From JBFLYZ01 sp040756415 (GTDB lineage Bacteria; Bacteroidota; Bacteroidia; JADZBD01), in NCBI GenBank assembly GCA_040756415.1, contig JBFLYZ010000085.1, positions 1-12,491 on the forward strand: a DNA stretch of 12,491 bases. The letters run 5' to 3'. Under the pieces are notes generated by a model, which did not search any database, was not told the DNA's origin, and saw only the letters and a list, made by a program, of their open reading frames with translations. Position 1 is the first letter of the stretch. Each line of letters opens with the position of its first letter. This document shows, in pieces, positions 6,047 through 12,491 of the stretch. The position numbers and the translations under genes are program-made.

Positions 6047-7297
6047 ATGTCATACCTTTTCACCTCCGAATCCGTTTCCGAAGGCCACCCGGATAAAGTG
6101 GCCGACCAGATCTCCGATGCCCTGATCGACAATTTCCTTGCCTTTGACCCGCAGAGCAAGGTGGCCTGCGAAACGCTGGTCACCACGGGACAGGTGGTGC
6201 TTGCCGGTGAGGTAAGGTCGAGGGCTTACCTTGACGTGCAGGAAATAGCCCGCGAGGTGATACGCAGGATAGGCTATACCAAAAGCGAATACATGTTCGA
6301 GGCCAATTCATGCGGCATTTTTTCGGCCATACACGAGCAGTCGGGCGATATCAACCAGGGCGTGGTGCGCAAAAAGAAAGAAGATCAGGGCGCTGGCGAC
6401 CAGGGTATGATGTTTGGCTATGCCACCAACGAAACGGCCGACTATATGCCCCTGGCCCTTGACCTGGCGCACAAGCTGCTCATCGAACTGGCCGCCCTTC
6501 GCAGGGAGTGCCGCGAGATCAAGTACCTGCGCCCCGATGCCAAATCGCAGGTCACGCTCGAATACGACTCTTACAACAGGCCCGTGCGCATCGATGCCAT
6601 CGTGGTATCCACGCAGCACGATGATTTTGACACCGAGGCCAACATGCAGAAAAAGATACGGCAGGATGTGATCAATATCCTCATCCCCCGCGTGAAAGCG
6701 AAATACCCTAAGTACAAGCACCTGTTCAACGATAAGATCAAGTACCATATCAACCCTACCGGCAAGTTCGTGATCGGTGGCCCGCATGGAGATACCGGCC
6801 TTACCGGCAGGAAGATCATTGTGGATACATACGGTGGCAAAGGCGCACACGGTGGAGGCGCTTTTTCGGGGAAAGACCCCTCGAAAGTGGACCGCTCGGC
6901 AGCCTATGCCACCCGGCACATAGCCAAGAACCTGGTTGCCGCTGGCGTATGCGATGAGGTGCTGGTGCAGGTCTCTTACGCCATTGGCGTAGCCCAGCCC
7001 ACCAGCATTTGCGTGAATACCTACGGAACGGCCAAGGTGAACATGAACGACAGCGAGATAGGCAAGGTGGTGGAGAAGATATTCGATATGCGCCCCTATT
7101 TCATCGAAAAGCGCTTTAAGCTGCGCTCGCCAATGTACAGCGAAACAGCGGCTTACGGGCATATGGGACGCAAGAACGAATGGGTGACCAAAACGTTCCG
7201 GTCGCCCGATGGCAAGACCAAGACCATGAAGGTGGAGCTCTTTACCTGGGAAAAGCTGGACTATGTCCAGAAAGTAAAAAGGACTTTCGGACTATGA
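6047..7297 (+). CDS. metK: S-adenosylmethionine synthetase
   Basis: Makes S-adenosylmethionine from methionine and ATP, the methyl donor used among others by TrmN6 in this window. The start is the ATG that gives MSYLFTSESVSEGHPDK; an in-frame TTG at 6008 adds an atypical leader and is rejected. Conserved parts include EGHPDKVADQISDA (12-25) with the ATP/Mg-binding His and Asp, ACETLVTTGQ, and the glycine-rich GAHGGGAFSGKDPSKVDRSA loop. At 416 aa it is longer than the E. coli enzyme (384 aa) because of insertions, for example the Arg-rich segment after LLIELAALRRECRE, as expected for this phylum. It has its own terminator, so it appears to be a single-gene transcript. Confidence 0.97.
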   Translation: MSYLFTSESVSEGHPDKVADQISDALIDNFLAFDPQSKVACETLVTTGQVVLAGEVRSRAYLDVQEIAREVIRRIGYTKSEYMFEANSCGIFSAIHEQSGDINQGVVRKKKEDQGAGDQGMMFGYATNETADYMPLALDLAHKLLIELAALRRECREIKYLRPDAKSQVTLEYDSYNRPVRIDAIVVSTQHDDFDTEANMQKKIRQDVINILIPRVKAKYPKYKHLFNDKIKYHINPTGKFVIGGPHGDTGLTGRKIIVDTYGGKGAHGGGAFSGKDPSKVDRSAAYATRHIAKNLVAAGVCDEVLVQVSYAIGVAQPTSICVNTYGTAKVNMNDSEIGKVVEKIFDMRPYFIEKRFKLRSPMYSETAAYGHMGRKNEWVTKTFRSPDGKTKTMKVELFTWEKLDYVQKVKRTFGL

Positions 7298-7303
7298 CCC
7301 TGC

Positions 7304-7330
7304 AACCCCGCCTGTGCGGGGTTTCTTTTT
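7304..7330 (+). terminator. metK intrinsic terminator
   Basis: An 8-bp perfect stem AACCCCGC (7304-7311) / GCGGGGTT (7316-7323) has a CTGT loop and continues into TTCTTTTT. It starts 6 nt after the metK stop. Confidence 0.88.
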
Positions 7331-7367
7331 AAGCCATTTTGGCACGAAAAACCGCCTGGCAAAGTAA

Positions 7368-7401
7368 TTGAACAGCGGCTCGTGACAATTTATTAAATTT
7401 G
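7368..7401 (+). promoter_or_regulatory. trxA promoter (-33 TTG, -7 TAAATTTG)
   Basis: TTG at 7368-7370 and the exact -7 box TAAATTTG at 7394-7401 are separated by 23 nt. The predicted start leaves a leader of about 20 nt before the trxA ATG. This agrees with metK ending in its own terminator. Confidence 0.6.
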
Positions 7402-7424
7402 TACTACTCAAATCAATCAAACTT

Positions 7425-7742
7425 ATGGCAATCGAATTAACAGACTCAAATTTTGAAGAGATCGTGCTGAAATCGGATAAACCCGTATTGGTGGATTTCT
7501 GGGCTGAATGGTGCGGGCCCTGCCGCATGGTAGGACCTATCGTGGAAGAACTCTCGAAGGATTACGAGGGCAAGGCGGTGGTCGGCAAAGTGAACGTAGA
7601 CAACAACCCCAATGTATCCATGCAGTTTGGCATCCGCAACATACCTACCCTCCTGATCTTCAAAGGCGGTAAAATGGTGGATAAGCAGGTGGGCGCGGTG
7701 CCCAAATCGGTGCTTGACGGCAAGCTGAAAGCCCAGCTTTAA
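7425..7742 (+). CDS. trxA: Thioredoxin
   Basis: Small cytoplasmic disulfide reductase. The length of 105 aa is normal. The active site WCGPC has the redox cysteines Cys30 and Cys33, and the cis-proline Pro74 follows in RNIPTLLIF. The buried Asp of thioredoxins is present in VLVDFWAEWC (Asp24). The conserved GKVNVDNNP stretch and the C-terminal helix complete the fold. It has its own promoter upstream and a strong terminator downstream. The stop codon TAA is in the same frame as the next gene, which is open from the codon after this stop. Confidence 0.97.
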   Translation: MAIELTDSNFEEIVLKSDKPVLVDFWAEWCGPCRMVGPIVEELSKDYEGKAVVGKVNVDNNPNVSMQFGIRNIPTLLIFKGGKMVDKQVGAVPKSVLDGKLKAQL

Positions 7743-7765
7743 TCCTTTTTATATTCTCAGCGAAG

Positions 7766-7795
7766 GCAGTCGGCAATTCTGCCGGCTGCTTTTTT
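7766..7795 (+). terminator. intrinsic terminator after trxA
   Basis: A 10-bp stem GCAGTCGGCA (7766-7775) / TGCCGGCTGC (7780-7789), with one G-T pair and an ATTC loop, is followed by six or more T. It overlaps the presumed start region of the following DUF58 gene, so that gene may be reached only by readthrough. Confidence 0.85.
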
Positions 7796-8729
7796 GTCTT
7801 CTTACACATTGGAAAAAATAGATCAGCAGCAGTTTCAGCATTTCTCGCACCTCGAGTTGCTCGCCAAACAGGTGGTGGAAGGCTTTATTACCGGCCTTCA
7901 CAAAAGCCCTTTCCACGGCTTTTCGGTCGAGTTCGCGGAACACCGCCTTTATAACACGGGCGAATCCACCCGGCATATCGACTGGAAGCTCTACGGCCGC
8001 TCCGACAAGCTGTTTGTGAAGCGGTACGAGGAAGAGACCAACCTGCGCTGCCAGATCGTGCTCGACAACTCGTCCTCCATGTATTTCCCCATGGAGAAGA
8101 ACAGGCAGAACAAGATCACGTTCTCCGTTTACTGCGCTGCGGCCCTTATCCAACTGCTCAAAACCCAGCGCGATGCGGTGGGCCTGAGCGTGTTTTCCGA
8201 GAACATCGAGTTTCACAGCCAGACCAAATCCAGCCCGGTGCATCACAAAATGCTGTTCAGCGAGCTGGAAAAGCTCATCCAGCCGCATAGCCCCGATGAC
8301 CGGAAAAACACTTTCGCCATTGAGGCCCTGCACCAGATCGCTGAAGCCATTCACAAGCGCTCGCTGGTGGTGATCTTCAGCGACATGATGGACTCGCGCG
8401 ACAAACACGATGAGCTGTTCTCGGCCCTTCAGCACCTGCGGCATAACAAGCACGAGGTGGTGCTTTTCCACGTGGCGGATAAGAGCAAAGAGCTGGATTT
8501 CGATTTTGAGAACCGACCATACCGGTTCATCGATATGGAGACGGGCGAGGAAGTAAAGGTCCATCCCAACGAGATCAAAGAAACCTATGTTAACGCTGTT
8601 TCCGCGTATAAAAAAGAGCTGATGATGCGCTGCGCCCAGTACCGTATCGATTTTGTGGAGGCCGATATCAATAAGCCTTTCGACCAGGTGCTGATGCCTT
8701 ACCTGCTGAAGCGGGAGCGGATGGGCTGA
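7794..8729 (+). CDS. DUF58 / VWA-like domain protein
   Basis: A 311-aa protein of the DUF58 family, which is usually found with MoxR AAA+ ATPases and Bat/VWA proteins in assembly or stress systems; its biochemical role is not settled. The DUF58 core includes STRHIDWKLYGRSDKLFVKRYEEE (about 59-82). An intact MIDAS-like DxSxS motif (Asp91, Ser93, Ser95 in LDNSSSM) and IFSDMMDS suggest a metal-binding VWA-like fold. No transmembrane segment is seen. No MoxR gene is adjacent. The start is uncertain: there is no ATG near the conserved N-terminus, and TTG at 7794 (inside the terminator T tract) or TTG at 7809 must be used. The frame is open back to the trxA stop. Confidence 0.85.
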   Translation: MSSYTLEKIDQQQFQHFSHLELLAKQVVEGFITGLHKSPFHGFSVEFAEHRLYNTGESTRHIDWKLYGRSDKLFVKRYEEETNLRCQIVLDNSSSMYFPMEKNRQNKITFSVYCAAALIQLLKTQRDAVGLSVFSENIEFHSQTKSSPVHHKMLFSELEKLIQPHSPDDRKNTFAIEALHQIAEAIHKRSLVVIFSDMMDSRDKHDELFSALQHLRHNKHEVVLFHVADKSKELDFDFENRPYRFIDMETGEEVKVHPNEIKETYVNAVSAYKKELMMRCAQYRIDFVEADINKPFDQVLMPYLLKRERMG

Positions 8730-8742
8730 GCCATAGATGGAG

Positions 8743-8772
8743 AATCCCCGCAGCATCTCTGCCGCGGGGATT
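8743..8772. terminator. hairpin between converging DUF58 and response regulator genes
   Basis: A perfect 9-bp stem AATCCCCGC (8743-8751) / GCGGGGATT (8764-8772) has a 12-nt loop and starts 13 nt after the DUF58 stop. No T tract follows on either strand, so efficient intrinsic termination is uncertain. The rest of the gap to 8962 shows no gene and no clear signal. Confidence 0.4.
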
Positions 8773-8962
8773 GGTCAAGGGCTTAGTCAAAGCAGTTATT
8801 TCCCCTAAAAACCCTGCAAAGCCCTCTTTCACTGCGCTTTATCTGCCACCTTACGAGGCAAACAGTGTGTGTAAGCGCCTGAGCAAAAATACTGCGGCAG
8901 CAAGTCGCGCGGTAGAGTTAAAACAATGAAAAGCTGTCGTTAAATTTATGACGGGAAGGGCG

Positions 8963-9634
8963 TCAGTCGATCAGCTTGTTTCGCATGGCGTAGCGCGTAA
9001 GGTCGACATTCGACCTGAGGTTCATTTTCTCCAGCAGCCGGGCCCTGTACGTAGCCACCGTGGCCGGGCTCAGGTATAACTGCGCGGCTATTTCCTTGAC
9101 GGATTTGCCGGAAGCGATCAGGCAAAGTATTTCGAACTCGCGGTTTGACAACCGGCCGTGCAGCTTGTTCCTTTCGCGTATCTGCATAAGCTCCTGGTTC
9201 GAGCGCTCCAGCTCGGCCAGCACCTTCTGCTGCTCTATTTCGGCCTGCTTGATCTCCAGGCTGCGGCTTATGACCGCGGGCAGGCGTTTAAAGCTCTTTT
9301 TCAGGATAAAATCGTCCACGCCTTCGCGAAGGCATTCCAGGGCCAGCTCTTCGGTAAGCGAGCCGGTGACAAGAATAAAAGGGATGGCGTAATTCTTTTC
9401 CCTGAACAGGCGGAACGCGTGCATGCCGTTGAACATGGGCAGGGAATAGTCGGCCAATACCAGGTCGGGCCGGAATTTCTCCAGCTCGTGAAAGAAATCT
9501 TTCTTTGAATCGGTCTGCCTGTACTCGATACTGAACCCGGAAGCTTTCAGCTCGCGTATCATCAGCTCAGTATCATGGTCATTGTCCTCAAGCAGCAGGA
9601 CCTTCAGCAGACGGGATGAATCGCGCATGCCCAT
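8963..9634 (-). CDS. NarL/FixJ-type response regulator (REC + LuxR HTH)
   Basis: A 223-aa two-component transcription regulator. The N-terminal receiver domain (about 9-130) has the acidic pair Glu16/Asp17, phospho-acceptor Asp62 (LVLADYS), Thr90 and Lys112. A charged helical linker, probably coiled coil, covers about 125-155. A LuxR-type helix-turn-helix (about 160-223) starts LSNREFEILCLIASGKS and contains KEIAAQLYLSPATVATYRARLLEKM. No histidine kinase is adjacent, so this looks like an orphan regulator whose signal and targets cannot be read here. The start could be the first ATG (9634) or the third codon (9628). A near-ideal promoter lies directly upstream and leaves almost no leader. Its 3' end faces the DUF58 gene. 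Confidence 0.9.
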   Translation of the reverse strand: MGMRDSSRLLKVLLLEDNDHDTELMIRELKASGFSIEYRQTDSKKDFFHELEKFRPDLVLADYSLPMFNGMHAFRLFREKNYAIPFILVTGSLTEELALECLREGVDDFILKKSFKRLPAVISRSLEIKQAEIEQQKVLAELERSNQELMQIRERNKLHGRLSNREFEILCLIASGKSVKEIAAQLYLSPATVATYRARLLEKMNLRSNVDLTRYAMRNKLID

Positions 9635-9640
9635 GCCTTA

Positions 9641-9670
9641 CAAAAATATAAATTTAGCATACCTGAACAA
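9641..9670 (-). promoter_or_regulatory. response regulator promoter (-33 TTG, -7 TATTTTTG)
   Basis: On the minus strand, TTG (9670-9668) and the exact -7 box TATTTTTG (9648-9641) are 19 nt apart, the preferred Bacteroidota spacing. The -7 box ends 6 nt before the first ATG, so the transcript should be leaderless or start from the second ATG with a very short leader. Confidence 0.7.
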
Positions 9671-9687
9671 GCGCCCGGCCCTGCTCT

Positions 9688-9775
9688 AGCGTATCGGTGT
9701 GCCTTTCTCCGCATAACCTTCGGGCAGGCATGCGCTGCGGCCCTCTGTGTTTCAAATTCCTCTGACTGATACGCT
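9688..9775. repeat. degenerate dispersed intergenic element, copy B
   Basis: Related to 1304-1394 (24 of 27 bases identical over 9703-9729 against 1319-1345, plus two further shared blocks). This copy is bounded by an inverted repeat: AGCGTATC (9688-9695) with GATACGCT (9768-9775), 8 of 8, or 10 of 11 when extended inward. It lies between the divergent response regulator and gluQ genes and has no coding potential that resembles a protein family. Confidence 0.55.
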
Positions 9776-9796
9776 GGCCCCGCTGCCCCGTATTTT

Positions 9797-9824
9797 TTGC
9801 CGTGCGGGAATAGTGATAATTTAG
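9797..9824 (+). promoter_or_regulatory. gluQ promoter candidate
   Basis: TTG at 9797-9799 and TAATTTAG at 9817-9824 (7 of 8 to TAnnTTTG) are spaced 17 nt apart. The -7 box ends 11 nt before the gluQ ATG, in line with the short leaders of other genes here. Confidence 0.45.
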
Positions 9825-9835
9825 GCCTTCCATAC

Positions 9836-10756
9836 ATGCCCGCTCAGTTACCGCATACGCCAGCCTTTACGCGGACGCGCCTCGCCCCCACTCCCAGCGG
9901 ATACCTTCACCTGGGGAATGCCTTTTCCTTTGCCCTTACCGCGGCCTTGGCCCGTAAATACGGTGCCAGAATACTTTTGCGTATCGATGACCTGGACCGG
10001 GAGCGCTGCGGCCTGAAGTACGTGCAGGATATTTTCGATACCCTGGATTACCTGGAAATACCCTGGGATGAGGGGCCGCGCAACATAAAGGAATACCGGG
10101 ATAGCTATTCGCAGGCTCATCGCCTGCATCTTTACGAGACCATGCTCGAAGAGCTGAGGGCAGCAGGGCATATATATGCCTGCACCTGCTCGCGGTCGGA
10201 TGTGGCCCGCGAAAGTGCCGAAGGCATCTATCCGGGCACCTGCCGCATAAGAAACATCCCGGTAAATACCAGGGATGCATGCTGGAGGCTGGATACTTCG
10301 CGGGCGGGCACCGTACGGGTCAAAATGCCGGGCGGGCAGATGCGCGAAAGCCCCTTTCCCGCTTCGATGCGGGATTTCGTTGTAAGAAAAAAAGACGGCT
10401 TTCCGGCCTACCAGTTGGCCTCGGTGGCCGATGATGCGCACTTCAGCGTAGACCTGGTGGTACGGGGCGAAGACCTCTGGCCATCGACCTGCGCGCAGCT
10501 TTACCTGTCCTCAGCGCTGGGCAAAAGCGCTTTTGGCCATACATCATTCTTCCATCACCGCCTGCTGGCGGGCCCTGACGGCAAAAAGCTATCCAAATCG
10601 GCCGGGGATACCGCTGTACGGCAGTTGCGGAAACAGGGGATGAAGCCTGCGCATGTTTATTCCCTTATGGCCGGAGCCCTGGCTATACCTGAGCCCCTTG
10701 CAGGCTGGCCTGGCCTGGCGGGGCATATGCGGGCTTTGAGCGCGCCCGGAAACTAA
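9836..10756 (+). CDS. gluQ: Glutamyl-Q tRNA(Asp) synthetase
   Basis: A GluRS paralogue that activates glutamate and attaches it to the queuosine base at position 34 of tRNA-Asp. The 306-aa protein is a class I synthetase catalytic core only. It has HLGN (25-28, the HIGH motif) in LAPTPSGYLHLGN, a zinc-binding CxC...Y..C region (YACTCS...YPGTC), the Rossmann fold and KLSKS (251-255, the KMSKS motif). The anticodon-binding domain of GluRS is absent, which with the length separates it from GltX. An upstream TTG at 9797 is part of the promoter candidate and gives an atypical leader, so the ATG at 9836 is chosen. The tRNA-Asp gene starts 51 bp downstream, so enzyme and substrate genes are neighbours. 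No intrinsic terminator is seen between them. Confidence 0.92.
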   Translation: MPAQLPHTPAFTRTRLAPTPSGYLHLGNAFSFALTAALARKYGARILLRIDDLDRERCGLKYVQDIFDTLDYLEIPWDEGPRNIKEYRDSYSQAHRLHLYETMLEELRAAGHIYACTCSRSDVARESAEGIYPGTCRIRNIPVNTRDACWRLDTSRAGTVRVKMPGGQMRESPFPASMRDFVVRKKDGFPAYQLASVADDAHFSVDLVVRGEDLWPSTCAQLYLSSALGKSAFGHTSFFHHRLLAGPDGKKLSKSAGDTAVRQLRKQGMKPAHVYSLMAGALAIPEPLAGWPGLAGHMRALSAPGN

Positions 10757-10762
10757 TTTTTT

Positions 10763-10792
10763 TTGCTGGTTTGTCAAATTCGGCTATTTTTG
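10763..10792 (+). promoter_or_regulatory. tRNA-Asp promoter (-33 TTG, -7 TATTTTTG)
   Basis: TTG at 10763-10765 and the exact -7 box TATTTTTG at 10785-10792 are 19 nt apart. Transcription should begin near 10797, about 10 nt before the mature tRNA. The tRNA can therefore be made independently of gluQ. Confidence 0.7.
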
Positions 10793-12469
10793 CAGCCTGT
10801 TTTTTAAGGTCTGGTAGTTCAGCTGGTTAGAATACGTGCCTGTCACGCACGGGGTCGCGGGTTCGAGTCCCGTCCAGACCGCTGAAAGGGACTGCTCCCT
10901 TAAAAAAGGGGGCAGTCCTTTTTTATTGCCCCCACTTCCATTCGTAAAATAAGCGATTGTTTCAAAAATCAGGTTGACTTTTGAGGTTCGAAATGCCCCT
11001 TTTTCGCGATCATACGCCAATCCTTCGGGGAATACCAGCTTTTGCAGCCGCTCCTTGATGGAAATACCTGATTTTCCCCATAGAGAAGCGAGCTTTTGGC
11101 TCACAATAAGTGCCGCCTTAAAGTAGGTCTGCGGGTTCGAAATGTTGCTGCTGAGCTTCTCTAATTGCTCAATGATTCGCTTCTTTTCCGAGGCGTATTT
11201 TACGTAAAAACGGTCGAAGGAATCTTTCGGCATTTGCTTGAGAACATAGTGGGCCTCCTCTATACTTTCAATTTTCTTATCCACCTCCGCAAGCTGGGAT
11301 TTTACGAGCTGTTCCTGGTCGGTGTCGCCCTGGGTCAGCTTTTCATAGGTGTGCTCCAGTTGGTAAAGTAAGGGAGCTTTGGCCACTTCCTTTTTTACAG
11401 TATACTGCTCAAGATGCTTCAGGAACAGCTCGTGCATCTGCTTGGCGCTGCGGTTGCATTTACAGCCCTTTGTCCGGCATTTATAGTAATATAATCCCTT
11501 TGCCTTTACAATATATCCCGTAAACGGCTCACCGCAATCCGAGCACTTTACGAAAACCTTCAGGGGCACATTCTCGTTCTCTTTGCAATGCGGAACCCCG
11601 TATTTCGCAGAAGTTCTAATAAAGCCGTTCACCTTCAGAAAAACATCCCGGCTGACCATCGGCTCATGGGTTCCTTCCACTACTTTTCCGTTCAGCATTC
11701 CGTGTGAGATCATGCCACAGTAAAAAGGATTGGTGAAGATTTTATGAATCTGCTGCTTGTACATATTCACTCCCATTGAGCGGAGCTTGGCGACTATGTC
11801 GTCATTCTTCATTCCCCGGAGTTTCCAATCCCAGGCTTTCTTGATTTTCCTTCCTACCACATTCAAGACAATTTTCCTGTCCCCGTTGATGCGTATAATA
11901 TCATAGCCCTGCGGTGGCTTTACCACCCAGATTCCCTTTTCAAATTTTTCCTTCATCCCGGCCATTGCTTTCTGTTTACGTAATTGATTATCGTATTCAG
12001 AAAACAGGAGCTGTATATTTTGGTGTAATACACCGCTTGGGTTGGTGGTATCTGTTGGCTGAGTGACGGCATGGACGGTTACACCGTATTTTCTGCGTAG
12101 GTCAGCAGCCAGTTTGATGGCTTCGCCTCCGGTACGGCTGAACCTATCCATGCTGTAAACGAGAATCTGGCTGACTTTACCCTTATTCTTTTTTATAAAG
12201 TCGAGCATCCGCTGAAATTCCTTCCGCCCGTCTGTTTTAGCACTTTCATAAGTACCTCCGAAATAAGCAAGGATATTCCGGTTGTATTTCCGGGCATATT
12301 CATCCATCGCTTTCTTTTGAGTTTCAAGAGAAAGATTTTTCTCTGCCTGCTCTTTGCTCGATACCCGCGTGTAAACAATATCATTGTTTGTGGCAGCGAG
12401 CCTGATGTTGTTTCTGCTCTGCCGCCCAAACCTTGCAAAGAGGTCTGTGTTTTTTAAAAGTGTACTCAT
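10784..12469 (-). CDS. Large serine recombinase (site-specific integrase)
   Basis: A 561-aa serine recombinase. The resolvase-type catalytic domain covers about 30-170, with nucleophile Ser37 in YTRVSS and the arginines Arg109/Arg112 in YSMDRFSR. The recombinase (DNA-binding) domain covers about 180-285. A zinc ribbon has Cys309, Cys312, Cys331 and Cys336 (or Cys338). A coiled-coil region covers about 365-445. Base composition is more AT-rich than the neighbours, as expected for acquired DNA. The C-terminus is odd: residues about 515-527 are antisense to the tRNA terminator, 530-554 antisense to the tRNA-Asp gene, and the last seven lie upstream of it. The native end is therefore unclear. Upstream, 22 bases remain in the window. 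Confidence 0.92.
   Translation of the reverse strand: MSTLLKNTDLFARFGRQSRNNIRLAATNNDIVYTRVSSKEQAEKNLSLETQKKAMDEYARKYNRNILAYFGGTYESAKTDGRKEFQRMLDFIKKNKGKVSQILVYSMDRFSRTGGEAIKLAADLRRKYGVTVHAVTQPTDTTNPSGVLHQNIQLLFSEYDNQLRKQKAMAGMKEKFEKGIWVVKPPQGYDIIRINGDRKIVLNVVGRKIKKAWDWKLRGMKNDDIVAKLRSMGVNMYKQQIHKIFTNPFYCGMISHGMLNGKVVEGTHEPMVSRDVFLKVNGFIRTSAKYGVPHCKENENVPLKVFVKCSDCGEPFTGYIVKAKGLYYYKCRTKGCKCNRSAKQMHELFLKHLEQYTVKKEVAKAPLLYQLEHTYEKLTQGDTDQEQLVKSQLAEVDKKIESIEEAHYVLKQMPKDSFDRFYVKYASEKKRIIEQLEKLSSNISNPQTYFKAALIVSQKLASLWGKSGISIKERLQKLVFPEGLAYDREKGAFRTSKVNLIFETIAYFTNGSGGNKKGLPPFLREQSLSAVWTGLEPATPCVTGTYSNQLNYQTLKNRLQK
10808..10881 (+). tRNA. tRNA-Asp (GTC)
   Basis: A full cloverleaf can be folded by hand. 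Acceptor GGTCTGG pairs with CCAGACC. The D stem is GTTC/GAAT. The anticodon stem CGTGC/GCACG has loop CTGTCAC with anticodon GTC. The T stem GCGGG/CCCGT has loop TTCGAGT. The discriminator is G, as required for tRNA-Asp, and the 3' CCA is not encoded. The GTC anticodon has the G34 that is converted to queuosine, the substrate of the neighbouring GluQ. The 3' part is the likely attachment site of the mobile element to the right. Confidence 0.98.
10860..10888. other. probable attachment site at the 3' end of tRNA-Asp (edge of mobile element)
   Basis: Inferred, not shown. An integrase gene ends inside the tRNA gene and points at it, the sequence beyond is AT-richer, and the tRNA 3' half is intact, as when an integrating element restores it. 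The exact core and the second copy cannot be seen because the element continues beyond the right edge. Confidence 0.4.
10889..10924 (+). terminator. tRNA-Asp intrinsic terminator
   Basis: An 11-bp stem (10889-10899 with 10908-10918, one G-T pair) has an 8-nt A-rich loop, followed by six T. It starts 8 nt after the tRNA. It overlaps the 3' part of the recombinase frame on the other strand and has no good T tract in that direction. Confidence 0.88.
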
Positions 12470-12491
12470 GCTGCTATTTTTAAAGGTTCCT

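Noticed and set aside
6308..7162. 284-codon open frame antisense to metK
   Set aside because: metK is unmistakable on the + strand over the same bases; the antisense product has no recognisable motifs.
7749..8756. 335-codon open frame antisense to the DUF58 gene
   Set aside because: The opposite strand carries the intact DUF58 family motifs. The antisense frame is a by-product of codon use and resembles no family.
8884..8891. Minus-strand TATTTTTG as a promoter
   Set aside because: It matches the -7 consensus exactly, but no TTG is at a fitting distance and no gene follows in that direction; it would transcribe antisense into DUF58.
9836..10756. Truncated glutamyl-tRNA synthetase (GltX pseudogene)
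   Set aside because: Length, intact HLGN and KLSKS motifs, the zinc region and the normal ending fit a complete GluQ rather than a broken GltX.

Overview
The window looks like chromosomal DNA of a Bacteroidota bacterium, most likely of the Chitinophagaceae/Sphingobacteriia type. Four things support this. A GldA-type gliding-motility ATPase is present. Ribosomal protein S16 has a long Ala/Lys/Glu-rich tail. Shine-Dalgarno sequences are absent. Exact or near copies of the Bacteroidota promoter (-33 TTG, -7 TAnnTTTG) lie just before several genes. Most of the window is moderately GC-rich core genome. The last ~1.5 kb, a serine recombinase gene, is visibly more AT-rich.

Layout, left to right. 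rpsP, rimM, trmN6 and a secreted alpha/beta hydrolase run on the + strand, with an intrinsic terminator/attenuator between rpsP and rimM. A MazG-type pyrophosphohydrolase and gldA run on the - strand. gldA shares a short divergent promoter region with rsgA (+). Next comes a 29-unit, 7-bp tandem repeat, followed by dtd, metK, trxA and a DUF58/VWA-like gene (all +). A NarL/FixJ-type response regulator lies on the - strand. The + strand then carries gluQ (glutamyl-Q tRNA-Asp synthetase) and a tRNA-Asp(GTC) gene with its own promoter and terminator. A large serine recombinase on the - strand points back into the tRNA gene.

Many of the genes serve translation: S16, 30S maturation factors RimM and RsgA, the tRNA modification enzyme TrmN6, D-aminoacyl-tRNA deacylase, GluQ and tRNA-Asp itself. 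GluQ's known substrate is the queuosine at position 34 of tRNA-Asp, so enzyme and substrate genes are neighbours.

The right edge looks like one end of an integrated mobile element targeted to tRNA-Asp. The last ~32 codons of the recombinase frame are antisense to the tRNA and its upstream region. I do not see a clearly new multi-gene system. The features most worth a second look are the recombinase/tRNA junction, the two-state heptamer array, a degenerate ~90-bp dispersed intergenic element present twice, the structured metK leader, and genes placed directly behind intrinsic terminators with no room for a promoter.
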